This document shows, piece after piece, positions 44,943 to 55,799 of a stretch of 57,632 nucleotides of DNA. Position numbers and translations under genes: made by a program. The first letter of the stretch is position 1; each line of letters starts with the position of its first letter. Under the pieces are notes generated by a model. The model was not told the DNA's origin. It did no database searches and worked only from the letters and a program-made list of their open reading frames with translations. Origin of the DNA: Actinomycetota bacterium (GTDB taxonomy: Bacteria; Actinomycetota; Actinomycetes; Mycobacteriales; HKI-0501); the NCBI GenBank assembly GCA_030840805.1, contig JAVEDU010000087.1:1-57632 (forward strand). Reading direction: 5' to 3'.

Positions 44943-47161
44943 ATGTCGGACCCCCAGGTCCACACGTCCACCGCCGTTATCGACAACGGTGTGCACGGGA
45001 CGCGTGAGATCACATTCGAGACCGGTCGCCTGGCCCGCCAGGCCGCCGGCTCCGCCACCGCGCAGCTCGGCGACACGTTCGTGCTCAGCGCGACCACCGC
45101 GTCGAAGCAGCCCAAGAGCCACTTCGACTTCTTCCCGCTCACGGTCGACGTCGAGGAGCGGATGTACGCCGCGGGCCGCATCCCCGGCTCGTTCTTCCGC
45201 CGCGAGGGCCGGCCCAGCGAGGACGCGATCCTCACCTGCCGGCTCATCGACCGCCCGCTGCGCCCGTCCTTCGTCAAGGGCCTGCGCAACGAGGTCCAGG
45301 TCGTCATCACCGTCATGGCGCTCGACCCCGACACGCTGTACGACGTCGTCGCGATCAACGCCGCGTCGCTGTCGACCCAGCTCGCCGGGCTGCCCTTCTC
45401 CGGCCCCGTCGGCGGCACCCGGGTCGCGTACGTGGACGGCAGCTGGATCGCCTTCCCGACCCACTCCGAGATCGAGCGCGCGACGTTCGACATGGTCGTC
45501 GCGGGCCGCGTGCTCGACGGCGGCGATGTCGCGATCATGATGGTCGAGGCCGAGGCCCCGACCGACACGGTCGCGCTGATCCAGAACGGCGCGCCGGCCC
45601 CGACCGAGGACGTCGTCGCCGCCGGCCTCGAGGCCGCCAAGCCCGCCATCCGCGCGCTGTGCGCGGCGCAGGCCGAGCTCGCCGCGAAGGCCGCGAAGCC
45701 GACCGGCGACTTCCCGGTGTTCCCGGAGTACAGCGACGACGTGCTCCAGGCCGTCGCGGAGCTCGTGACCGACGAGCTCGCCCAGGCGCTCACCATCGCG
45801 GCGAAGCAGGACCGTGAGGCCCGCCTCGACGAGCTCAAGGCGAAGGCGTACGCCGAGCTCGGCTCCCGCTTCGAGGGCCGCGAGGGCGAGATCGGCGGCG
45901 CACTCAAGTCGCTGACCAAGAAGCTCGTCCGCCAGCGGGTGCTGCGCGACAAGGTCCGCATCGACGGCCGCGGGCTCACCGACATCCGGCCGCTGGCGGC
46001 CGAGGTCGACGTGCTGCCGCGGGTGCACGGGTCGGCGCTGTTCGAGCGCGGCGAGACGCAGATCCTCGGCGTCACCACGCTGAACATGCTCCGCATGGAG
46101 CAGATGGTCGACACGCTGGCCCCGAACAACCGCAAGCGCTACATGCACAACTACAACTTCCCGCCGTACTCGGTCGGGGAGACCGGCCGCGTCGGTTCGC
46201 CGAAGCGCCGCGAGATCGGCCACGGCGCGCTCGCCGAGCGGGCGATCGTCCCGGTCCTGCCGAGCCGCGAGGAGTTCCCCTACGCGATCCGGCAGGTCTC
46301 CGAGGCGCTCGGGTCCAACGGCTCGACGTCGATGGGCTCGGTCTGTGCGTCCACGATGGCGCTGCTCAACGCCGGCGTGCCGCTGAAGGCGCCGGTGGCC
46401 GGCATCGCCATGGGCCTCATCTCCGACGAGGTCGACGGCAAGACCGAGTACGTCACGCTGACCGACATCCTCGGTGCCGAGGACGCGTACGGCGACATGG
46501 ACTTCAAGGTCGCCGGTACGCGGGACTTCGTGACCGCGCTCCAGCTCGACACCAAGCTGGACGGCATCCCGTCCGACGTGCTCGCCGCGGCGCTCCAGCA
46601 GGCCAAGGCGGCCCGGCTGGCGATCCTCGACGTGATGAACGAGGCCATCGACGGGCCGGACGAGATGAGCCCGTACGCGCCTCGCGTCGTCACGGTGACC
46701 ATCCCGGTCGACAAGATCGGCGCGGTGATCGGCCCGAAGGGCCAGATGATCAACTCGATCCAGGACGAGACCGGCGCGGACATCACGATCGAGGACGACG
46801 GCACGATCTACGTCGGCGCGACCGACGGCCCCTCGGCCCAGGCCGCGGTGGACCGGATCAACGCCATCGCCAACCCGCAGATGCCGAAGATCGGCGAGCG
46901 GTTCCTCGGCACGGTCGTCAAGACCGCGCCGTTCGGCGCCTTCGTCTCGCTGGTGCCGGGCCGTGACGGCCTGGTCCACATCTCGAAGCTGGGCAACGGC
47001 AAGCGCATCGGCAAGGTGGAGGACGTCGTCAACGTCGGCGACAAGCTCCAGGTCGAGATCACCGACATCGACGCGCGAGGCAAGATCAGCCTCGTGCCGG
47101 TCGCCGAGGGTGATACGGCCGCTTCCCCGGCTGCTTCTGCTGGGGACACAGTCGAGGACGC

Positions 47162-47165
<4 letters not shown>
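44943..47165 (+). CDS. pnp: polyribonucleotide nucleotidyltransferase (PNPase)
   Basis: The 740-residue phosphorolytic exonuclease has two RNase PH domains, an alpha-helical linker, KH and S1 domains. Visible: [52 protein letters not shown], second core with [13 protein letters not shown] and [24 protein letters not shown], active-site [42 protein letters not shown], and S1 [26 protein letters not shown] is 7 bases before the ATG. The stop overlaps the M16 peptidase GTG. Confidence 0.97.
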
Positions 47166-49275
<2,110 letters not shown>

Positions 49276-49281
49276 GGTCCG

Positions 49282-49746
49282 ATGTCGCCGCGTCCGTGGC
49301 GCGTCTGGGTCACGGTGGCCGTCCTGGTCACCGTGCTGGGCGTGTACTTCGTCCTGCTGGGGGAGCGCGCCCTCGTGCTGCTCGCCGCGCCGCAGCTCGT
49401 CGCGAAGCTGCTCGGCGCCGGCCTGTTCGTGCTGCCGTTCATCGGTGCCGGCCTGATCCTCGCGGAGCTGCGGTTCGGCCTCGCGGCGGACCGGCTGGCG
49501 ACCCAGCTGGACGACCCGGAGCCGGACTCCGTCGACGGGGAGCTGCCCCGTCGTCCGTCCGGCCGGATCGACCGGACCGCCGCCGCCGCCGGGTACGAGC
49601 GACGGCGCGCCGAGGTCGAGAAGGCACCGTCGGACTGGCGGCCGTGGCTGCGGCTCGGGCTGGCGTACGACGACGCCGGTGACCGGCGCCGGGCGCGGGC
49701 CGCGGTGCGCCGCGCGATCGAGCTGCACCGCGCGACCGGGAGCTGA
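49282..49746 (+). CDS. membrane protein with a C-terminal TPR-like helix pair
   Basis: The 154-residue protein has two N-terminal membrane segments (VTVAVLVTVLGVYFVLLG; LLGAGLFVLPFIGAGLILA). A charged stretch and a TPR-like motif follow: WRPWLRLGLAYDDAGDRRRARAAVRRAIELH. Such proteins follow dapB in other actinobacteria. It starts 6 bp after dapB, so co-transcription is likely. Function is unknown. Confidence 0.82.
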   Translation: MSPRPWRVWVTVAVLVTVLGVYFVLLGERALVLLAAPQLVAKLLGAGLFVLPFIGAGLILAELRFGLAADRLATQLDDPEPDSVDGELPRRPSGRIDRTAAAAGYERRRAEVEKAPSDWRPWLRLGLAYDDAGDRRRARAAVRRAIELHRATGS

Positions 49747-49749
49747 GCC

Positions 49750-50331
49750 CTACCCGGCCGTCTCGTCGTCCCCGGTGGTGAGATCGGTGTGCAGGCGGAC
49801 CTCGCGGACCGCCGCCCCGGCCATGTCCAGCTCGCGGGCCGTCCCGTCGCCCGCCCAGCCCGCGGACGCCAGGAACCGCCGGGACGCCTCGTCCCGCTCC
49901 AGCACCCAGCTCACCGCGGCGCGTGCGCCGTCGGTCCGGGCGAGGTCCATCGCCGCGGTCAGCAGGCGGCTGCCGTGCCCCCGGTTGCCCCAGCGCGGCT
50001 CCACCAGGAGCGGCCCGACGGCGACCGCGGCGGCCGGATCGTGGACCGGCGGCCCGTCGTTCGGGGTGGCGAGGTCGTCGGGTCCGGCGGGCGCCACCAC
50101 GGCGAACCCGACCGCCGCATCCCGCTCGAACGCCACCAGCACGTGGTGGGCCGCGGACGGCGGTGCCGTGACGGAGGCCGTCCAGTGCGCCGCGAGCCCG
50201 GCCTCCGTCACCTGCGCCAGCACGCGCGCGGGCAGCATCGCCGCATAGGCCGTCGTCCAGGTGGACAGCTGGATCCGGGCGATCTCCGGAGCGTCCGCGG
50301 CAACGGCGGGTCGTACGTGCACGTCCGCCAT
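49750..50331 (-). CDS. GNAT family N-acetyltransferase
   Basis: The 193-residue protein begins VHVRPAVAADAPEIARIQLSTW, a standard GNAT first strand and helix. The acetyl-CoA loop is VEPRWGNRGHGSRLLTAAM and the last strand region is EASRRFLASAGW. It lies 3 bp from the convergent stop of the membrane protein gene. Substrate is unknown. Confidence 0.88.
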   Translation of the reverse strand: MADVHVRPAVAADAPEIARIQLSTWTTAYAAMLPARVLAQVTEAGLAAHWTASVTAPPSAAHHVLVAFERDAAVGFAVVAPAGPDDLATPNDGPPVHDPAAAVAVGPLLVEPRWGNRGHGSRLLTAAMDLARTDGARAAVSWVLERDEASRRFLASAGWAGDGTARELDMAGAAVREVRLHTDLTTGDDETAG

Positions 50332-50445
50332 ACCGTCAGCCTAGGGGACGACGCCCGTTCATCCTCCGGACGAATGCGGACCGGGCGGGTCGCCTACGCT
50401 TGCGCGGTCGATGCCGCGGCGCGGTCCGAGCAGAAGAGGGGTCCC

Positions 50446-51747
50446 ATGTCGTCCACGCTCCCCGGCGCGCTGGGCGCGTCCCGGGACCGGGTGGCCCGCA
50501 CGGCCGGTCGGCTGGCGGCGGTCGGCGCCGTGGTGGCGCTCGTGGCGTACGGCCTGCTGAACCACGCGCAGCGGCACGGCTTCTTCGATCTGGAGATCTA
50601 CCGCGGCGCGGCCCGGTGGTGGCTCGACGGCCACGCCCTCTACACGTTCGTGCAGCCCCACAGCGGCGGGTACGGGTTCACGTACCCACCGTTCGCGGCG
50701 CTGTGCATGGTCCCGACGGCGTTCCTCGGTTTCGACGCCGCGGCCGCCATCACCAGCCTCGCCAGCGCGGCGGCGATCACGCTGACGACCTGGTGGCTGC
50801 TGGCCCCGGTCGCCCGGCGGCACGGGTGGCCCCGGTGGTTCGCCGTCGCGCTCGCCGTCCCCGTCGTGAGCGCCCTCGAACCGGTGCGGGAGACGGTGGG
50901 CTTCGGCCAGGTGAACCTGTTCCTGGTCGCCCTCGTGCTCGCCGACGTCGCCGCGCTGCGCCGCGGCCGGCCGTGGGCCGGGATCGGCATCGGGCTGGCC
51001 ACCGCCGTGAAGCTGACGCCGGGGCTGTTCGTGCTCTACCTGCTCGTGACCCGCCGGTGGCGCGCGGCCGGGGTGGCGGCGGGAGCCTTCGGCGCGGCGA
51101 CGCTGCTCGCCGCGATGGTCGACGGCGGGACGTCGTGGCAGTTCTGGACGCAGACGCTGTGGCACACCGACCGGGTCGGCAAGCTGGACTACGTCTCGAA
51201 CCAGTCGCTGCTCGGCCTGCTCGCCCGGCTGGCCGACTCCGGCGCGCCGGACCGGCTGGTGTGGCTGACGCTCTGCCTCGGGCTGCTCGCCCTCCTGCTG
51301 TCGCGGGCGGTGCGGGCGTTCCGCGCGGGCGACGACCTGGTCGGCTTCACCCTGACCGGGCTGGGCACCTGCGTGCTGAGCCCGATCTCGTGGACCCACC
51401 ACCTGTACTGGGTCGTGCCCGCCGTCGTGGTGCTGGTGGACGTCGCGGCGGGGCGGCGGCTGCACCGGGACGCGCCCCCGTGGCTCCGCGCCCGGCCCGC
51501 GCCGGTGGCCTGGTTCGCCGGCGGCACGGCGGCCGCGATCGTCGCGATGTTCGCCCTCTCGGTGATCTGGCCCTTCAACCGCCCGGCGGGGGAGCACTAC
51601 AGCGCCGGGCCGATCGGGGTGCTGGCCGCGAACGCGTACGTGCTCACCATGCTCGCCCTGCTGGTCCTGCTGCCGATCCGTGCGCCGCACCCCACTCCCG
51701 CGGCGCGGCGCAGCTCCGCGCTCGCCGGGGCGGGCGCCGCGCACTGA
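50446..51747 (+). CDS. GT87 (DUF2029) polyprenyl-phosphate-dependent glycosyltransferase
   Basis: The 433-residue protein has about ten membrane segments. The GT-C catalytic Asp lies in the first outer loop in FFDLEIYRGAARWW, followed by FTYPPFAALCMVP and FGQVNLFLVALVLADV. KLTPGLFVLYLL is typical of GT87. Members include mycobacterial alpha-1,2- and alpha-1,6-mannosyltransferases that build phosphatidylinositol mannosides or lipomannan. The exact linkage cannot be told. The ATG follows AGAAGAGGGG. TACGCT at about 50395 may be its -10. Confidence 0.88.
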   Translation: MSSTLPGALGASRDRVARTAGRLAAVGAVVALVAYGLLNHAQRHGFFDLEIYRGAARWWLDGHALYTFVQPHSGGYGFTYPPFAALCMVPTAFLGFDAAAAITSLASAAAITLTTWWLLAPVARRHGWPRWFAVALAVPVVSALEPVRETVGFGQVNLFLVALVLADVAALRRGRPWAGIGIGLATAVKLTPGLFVLYLLVTRRWRAAGVAAGAFGAATLLAAMVDGGTSWQFWTQTLWHTDRVGKLDYVSNQSLLGLLARLADSGAPDRLVWLTLCLGLLALLLSRAVRAFRAGDDLVGFTLTGLGTCVLSPISWTHHLYWVVPAVVVLVDVAAGRRLHRDAPPWLRARPAPVAWFAGGTAAAIVAMFALSVIWPFNRPAGEHYSAGPIGVLAANAYVLTMLALLVLLPIRAPHPTPAARRSSALAGAGAAH

Positions 51748-51813
51748 GTCCGGCGCGAATCCGTCGGACCCGCTGGGTACCGTCACCCGGGATCACGGCG
51801 GAGGAGGGCTCTG

Positions 51814-52041
51814 GTGCGGGGGCGGCTGAGCGTGTGGTCGGTACTGGGGCTCGTGTACGTCGGCTGGGGCTCGACCTCCCTGGCGATCAGGTACTCCCTG
51901 GAGACCATCCCGCCACTGCTCGGCGGTGCCGCCCGCTTCCTGGCCGCCGCCGTGGTGCGGTCGAGGACGGCGGTGCGCGGCGCGCCGGGTTCGACACCCG
52001 GCGCGGTGGTGGCCGAGGGCACCCCGGTGACCGGGCGATGA
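51814..52041 (+). pseudogene. truncated EamA (DMT) permease fragment
   Basis: A good ribosome site (GGAGGAGGG, about 51797-51805) precedes a GTG and 75 codons. Residues 5-48 (SVLGLVYVGWGSTSLAIRYS, then TIPPLLGGAARFLAAA) are the unmistakable start of an EamA/RhaT-type exporter, which is normally about 300 residues. After that the frame is unrelated Arg/Gly/Pro sequence and stops at TGA, overlapping the next gene ATG. The remaining nine or so helices are deleted. Confidence 0.8.
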
Positions 52042-53264
52042 GCCCGCCGGAGACGCTGTCCGCCGCCCAGGCCCGCCGGATCGCGCTGGCGGCACAGGGC
52101 TTCGCGGACCCCGCACCCCGCGGGACGCCCGGCATCCGGGCACTGCGACGGGTTCTCGGCCGGGTCGGCCTGCTCCAGATCGACTCGGTGAACGTGCTCG
52201 TCCGCTCGCACTACCTGCCGCTGTTCTCCCGGCTCGGCGCGTATCCGCCGGCGCTGCTGGAGCGGGCCGCGTACCGCTCCCCGCGTGAGCTGTTCGAGTA
52301 CTGGGGCCACGAGGCGTCGCTCCTGCCGGTGACCACCCAACCGTTGCTGCGGTGGCGGATGGCCCGCGCCGAGTCCGACGCGTGGGCACGGATGCGGCGC
52401 ATCCAAGCGGACCGGCCCTGGTTCGTGGACGAGGTCCGCGCCCTGGTCGCCGCCCGGGGTCCGGTCGGGGCAGGGGAGATCGCCGAGCCGCGGGCCGGCC
52501 GGGCCGGCCCGTGGTGGGACTGGGACGACACGAAGACCGCGCTGGAGTGGCTGTTCTACACCGGCGAGATCACCACGGCGTCCCGGCGGGGGTTCGAGCG
52601 GCTGTACGACCTCACCGAGCGCGTGCTCCCGGCGCCGGTGCTCGCGGCGCCCACCCCGGAGCCGGCGGCGGCGCACCGCGGTCTGGTCCGCATCGCGGCC
52701 CGGGCTCTCGGCGTCGCGACCGAACGGGACCTCCGCGACTACTTCCGCCTCTCCGTCGCCGACGCGCGGGCCGCCGTGGCCGCGCTGGCCGAGGACGGTG
52801 AGCTCGTGCCGGTCCGGGTGGAGGGCTGGCGACCGGCCGCGTACCTGGACCCGGCGGCGCGGCTGCCGCGCCGCGTCCCTGCCGCCACGCTGCTCTCCCC
52901 GTTCGACTCGCTGGTCTGGGACCGGTCCCGCACCGAGCGGGTCTGGGACTTCCGGTACCGGCTGGAGATCTACACCCCGGCGCACAAGCGGGTGCACGGG
53001 TACTACGTGCTGCCGTTCCTGCTGGGGGAGCACCTGGTGGCCCGGGTGGACCTCAAGTCCGACCGCGCGGCGGGCGTGCTGCGCGTCCCGGGCGCGCACC
53101 TGGAGCACGGGCACGCCGCCGAGCCCGTCGCCGCCGCGCTCGGTCCGGCGCTGCACCGGCTCGCCGCGTGGCTGGGCCTGGCGGGCGTCGCGCCACCGGT
53201 CGACGGGGATCTGGCGGTCCCGCTGTCCCGGGCTCTCCGGCCCGGCCCGGTGCTACCGTGCTGA
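52038..53264 (+). CDS. winged-helix DNA-binding protein, YcaQ/AlkX-type glycosylase family
   Basis: The 408-residue protein matches the HTH_42 family: LLQIDSVNVLVRSHYLPLFSRLG near residue 48, RELFEYWGHEASLLP, WDWDDTKTALEWLFYTGEI, and LLSPFDSLVWDRSRTERVW, followed by the signature FRYRLEIYTP and LVARVDLKSDR. Members such as YcaQ and AlkX are DNA glycosylases that unhook interstrand cross-links through a QxQ or QxD motif; here LLQID is at that place. ATG overlaps the pseudogene stop (ATGA), so translation may depend on it. Confidence 0.88.
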   Translation: MSPPETLSAAQARRIALAAQGFADPAPRGTPGIRALRRVLGRVGLLQIDSVNVLVRSHYLPLFSRLGAYPPALLERAAYRSPRELFEYWGHEASLLPVTTQPLLRWRMARAESDAWARMRRIQADRPWFVDEVRALVAARGPVGAGEIAEPRAGRAGPWWDWDDTKTALEWLFYTGEITTASRRGFERLYDLTERVLPAPVLAAPTPEPAAAHRGLVRIAARALGVATERDLRDYFRLSVADARAAVAALAEDGELVPVRVEGWRPAAYLDPAARLPRRVPAATLLSPFDSLVWDRSRTERVWDFRYRLEIYTPAHKRVHGYYVLPFLLGEHLVARVDLKSDRAAGVLRVPGAHLEHGHAAEPVAAALGPALHRLAAWLGLAGVAPPVDGDLAVPLSRALRPGPVLPC

Positions 53265-53307
53265 CCGGGCCGGCGGCGCGCCGGCGCGGCACACCGGCGG
53301 GGAGACC

Positions 53308-53826
53308 ATGGCGCTCGAGGACGCACGCGGCACCGTGGTCGCCGAGCCCCGTGACCCCGCAGGGGAGCACCGCGCGGCGTACCCGGCGCACACCCGGCTC
53401 GGCCACCTCCTCGTCCGGCTGTCGACGCAGCCCGGCTGGCTCGCCCCGCTCGCCCTGCTGGGCTGTGTGAGCGCGGCGCTCGGCTACGTCGCCGCCAACG
53501 ACCCCACCGACGCGGTCCGTGACCCGCTCGGGCCGTGCCTGTTCCGCGCCACGACCGGGCTGGACTGCCCGGGCTGCGGCGGGACGCGGATGGCCTGGTA
53601 CCTCCTGCACGGCAACCTCCCCGAGGCCGCCCGCCACCACCTGGCCGCGCTGCTGCTCGTGCCGTTCGTGGTGTTCGGCTACCTGTCCTGGACGTCGTCC
53701 CGGCTGTTCGGCACCCGGCCGTGGCGTCCGGGCCGGGTGTTCTGGCTCACCGTGGCGGTGGGGTGGGTCCTGTTCACGGTGCTGCGGAACCTGCCGTTCG
53801 AGCCGTTCCTCTCTTTCCGCGTGTGA
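53308..53826 (+). CDS. DUF2752 membrane protein
   Basis: The 172-residue protein has three membrane segments after a polar head: [34 protein letters not shown] and [16 protein letters not shown]. Before the second helix lies [22 protein letters not shown], the DUF2752 signature with two Cys. Start at ATG after GGGGAGA. Function is unknown. thyX follows after 67 bp. Confidence 0.9.
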   Translation: MALEDARGTVVAEPRDPAGEHRAAYPAHTRLGHLLVRLSTQPGWLAPLALLGCVSAALGYVAANDPTDAVRDPLGPCLFRATTGLDCPGCGGTRMAWYLLHGNLPEAARHHLAALLLVPFVVFGYLSWTSSRLFGTRPWRPGRVFWLTVAVGWVLFTVLRNLPFEPFLSFRV

Positions 53827-53893
53827 GTGCCGGGACGGCGTGGTGACGCCGGTACAGTCGTTGGGTCACCCTCATCCGATTCCGGAGAAGACT

Positions 53894-54646
53894 GTGCCCG
53901 AGATCGCCCCGCCCGTCGTCCAGGTCATCGCGTACACCCAGTTCACGCCGCCCGCCGAGGTGCCGTGGGAGACCGACGCCGACGGCGGTCAGGCGCTCGC
54001 GGAGTTCGCCGGCCGCGCCTGCTACCAGTCCTGGGGCAAGCCGAACCCGGCCACGGCGACCAACGCGGGGTACCTGGCCCACATCCTCGAGGTCGGCCAC
54101 CTGTCGGTGCTGGAGCACGGCAGCGTGACGTTCTACCTCACCGGGATCTCGCGGTCGCTCACCCACGAGCTGATCCGGCACCGGCACTTCTCGTACAGCC
54201 AGCTCTCTCAGCGGTACGTGCCCGAGCGTGACGCGGCGATGGTCGAGCCCGACGTGATCGCGAGCGACCCGGAGCTGCACGCCAAGTTCCTGGCGGCCAC
54301 CGACGCGACCCTGCAGGCCTACACCGAGCTGCTGGAGGGCCTGGAGAAGAAGTTCGCGGACGTGGAGAACGCCACGCTCCGCCGCAAGCAGGCTCGGCAG
54401 GCCGCCCGTGCGGTGCTGCCGAACGCCACCGAGACGCGCATCGTCGTCACCGGCAACTACCGGGCGTGGCGCCACTTCGTCGCGATGCGGGCCAGCGAGC
54501 ACGCCGACGTGGAGATCCGCGGCCTCGCGATCCAGTGCCTCCGCGAGCTCCAGCGGGTGGCCCCGAACGTGTTCGCCGACTTCACGATCTCGGCGCTGCC
54601 GGACGGCACCGAGGTGGCGTCGAGCCCGCTCGTCGCCGAGGGCTGA
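53894..54646 (+). CDS. thyX: flavin-dependent thymidylate synthase ThyX
   Basis: The 250-residue enzyme makes dTMP using FAD and methylenetetrahydrofolate. The ThyX motif R-H-R-x7-S is clear in [14 protein letters not shown] near residue 97. Other signatures are [39 protein letters not shown] and [28 protein letters not shown] follows GGAGAAG. A palindromic repeat lies just after its stop. No thyA is seen in the window. Confidence 0.97.
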   Translation: MPEIAPPVVQVIAYTQFTPPAEVPWETDADGGQALAEFAGRACYQSWGKPNPATATNAGYLAHILEVGHLSVLEHGSVTFYLTGISRSLTHELIRHRHFSYSQLSQRYVPERDAAMVEPDVIASDPELHAKFLAATDATLQAYTELLEGLEKKFADVENATLRRKQARQAARAVLPNATETRIVVTGNYRAWRHFVAMRASEHADVEIRGLAIQCLRELQRVAPNVFADFTISALPDGTEVASSPLVAEG

Positions 54647-54655
54647 GTTTTCTTG

Positions 54656-54709
54656 CGTGATCACGAGTCCGTTTCGTACCCGAGCGACGAGAAGCGACTC
54701 GTGATCACG
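54656..54709. repeat. palindromic intergenic element with TGATCA in the arms
   Basis: CGTGATCACGAGTC (54656-54669) pairs perfectly with GACTCGTGATCACG (54696-54709). The 26-nt loop holds a further partial stem TTCGT/ACGA. Like the palindrome at 22918-22982 it carries TGATCA in its outer arm. It may end thyX transcription; a short TTTTCTT run precedes it. The rest of 54647-54884 shows no gene. Confidence 0.85.
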
Positions 54710-54872
54710 GCGCGGGGACGCGGCTGGCGGCAACTGTGCGTGAGTGAGTCGTAACCGAGACGATAGGTCGGTCGTTGTACCGATCGGACCCCGTGACGTT
54801 CCGGCCCCCCGACCGGTGCGTCACGGGGCTCGTCGTCTCCACCGGCGGCGGTCCGGTCCGGCCCGGGTGCAC

Positions 54873-54885
54873 TAATCTGAGGTCA
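54873..54885 (+). promoter_or_regulatory. -10 element for a leaderless dapA transcript
   Basis: TAATCT (54873-54878) lies six bases before the dapA ATG at 54885, the spacing seen at leaderless actinobacterial genes. No clear -35 is visible. The alternative is a GAGG ribosome site at 54879-54882, which would be too close to the ATG. Confidence 0.45.
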
Positions 54886-55799
54886 TGACGACCGACCCCG
54901 CGCGCCCGTTCGGCCGCGTCCTGACCGCGATGGTGACGCCCTTCACGGAGGACGGCGATGTCGACGTCGCGGGCGCCCAGCGGCTCGCCGCGTACCTCGT
55001 CGACGAGGGCGGCAACGATGGCCTCGTCGTCAACGGCACGACCGGCGAGTCCCCGACGCTCGCCGACCCGGAGAAGGAGACGCTGCTCCGGGCCGTGGTG
55101 GAGGCCGTGGGCGACCGCGCCACCGTGGTTGCCGGCGCGGGCAACAACGACACGCGCCACACGGTCGAGATCGTCCGCGCCGCGGAGAAGGCCGGCGCGC
55201 ACGGCCTGCTGGTCGTCACCCCGTACTACAACAAGCCGCCGCAGGACGGCCTGGTCGCGCACTTCCGGACGGCCGCCGACGCCACCGACCTACCGGTGAT
55301 GCTGTACGACATCCCGGGCCGCACCGGCACCGCGATCTCGACCGAGAGCCTGGTCCGGCTCGCCGAGCACCCGCGGATCCGGGCGGTCAAGGACGCCAAG
55401 GGTGACCTGGGCGCGTCCTCGTGGGTCCTCGCACGGACCGACCTCGCCTACTACTCCGGCGACGACATCCTCAACCTCCCGCTGCTGTCGGTCGGCGCAG
55501 TGGGCTTCGTCAGCGTCGTGGGCCACGTCGCCGGGGTCCGGCTCCGGGAGATGCTCGACGCGTACGAGGGCGGTGACTGGGTCCGGGCGCGGCAGATCCA
55601 CTACTCGCTGCTCCCGGTCTTCTCCGGCCTGTTCCGTACCCAGGGCGCGATCCTCACCAAGGCCGCGCTGAACCTGCTGGGCCTCCCCGCCGGGCCGATG
55701 CGGCTGCCGCTGGTGGACGCCACCGAGGCTCAGATCGCGACCCTCGTCGAGGACCTCACCGCGGGGAGGGTCCACCTCCCGGCCGGGGCTCCCGCGTGA
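54885..55799 (+). CDS. dapA: 4-hydroxy-tetrahydrodipicolinate synthase
   Basis: The 304-residue TIM-barrel lyase condenses pyruvate with aspartate semialdehyde. GTTGESPTL lies near residue 46, TPYYNKPPQDGL (with the catalytic Tyr) near 110, YDIPGRTG near 140 and the Schiff-base Lys in RAVKDAKGDLG near 168. The length is normal. The stop overlaps the RNase J GTG (GTGA), an arrangement common in actinobacteria. Confidence 0.97.
   Translation: MTTDPARPFGRVLTAMVTPFTEDGDVDVAGAQRLAAYLVDEGGNDGLVVNGTTGESPTLADPEKETLLRAVVEAVGDRATVVAGAGNNDTRHTVEIVRAAEKAGAHGLLVVTPYYNKPPQDGLVAHFRTAADATDLPVMLYDIPGRTGTAISTESLVRLAEHPRIRAVKDAKGDLGASSWVLARTDLAYYSGDDILNLPLLSVGAVGFVSVVGHVAGVRLREMLDAYEGGDWVRARQIHYSLLPVFSGLFRTQGAILTKAALNLLGLPAGPMRLPLVDATEAQIATLVEDLTAGRVHLPAGAPA

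Noticed and set aside
51814-52041. Complete small multidrug resistance protein
   Set aside because: Only one to two helices match EamA and the remainder is not hydrophobic, so it is a remnant and not a four-helix SMR pump.
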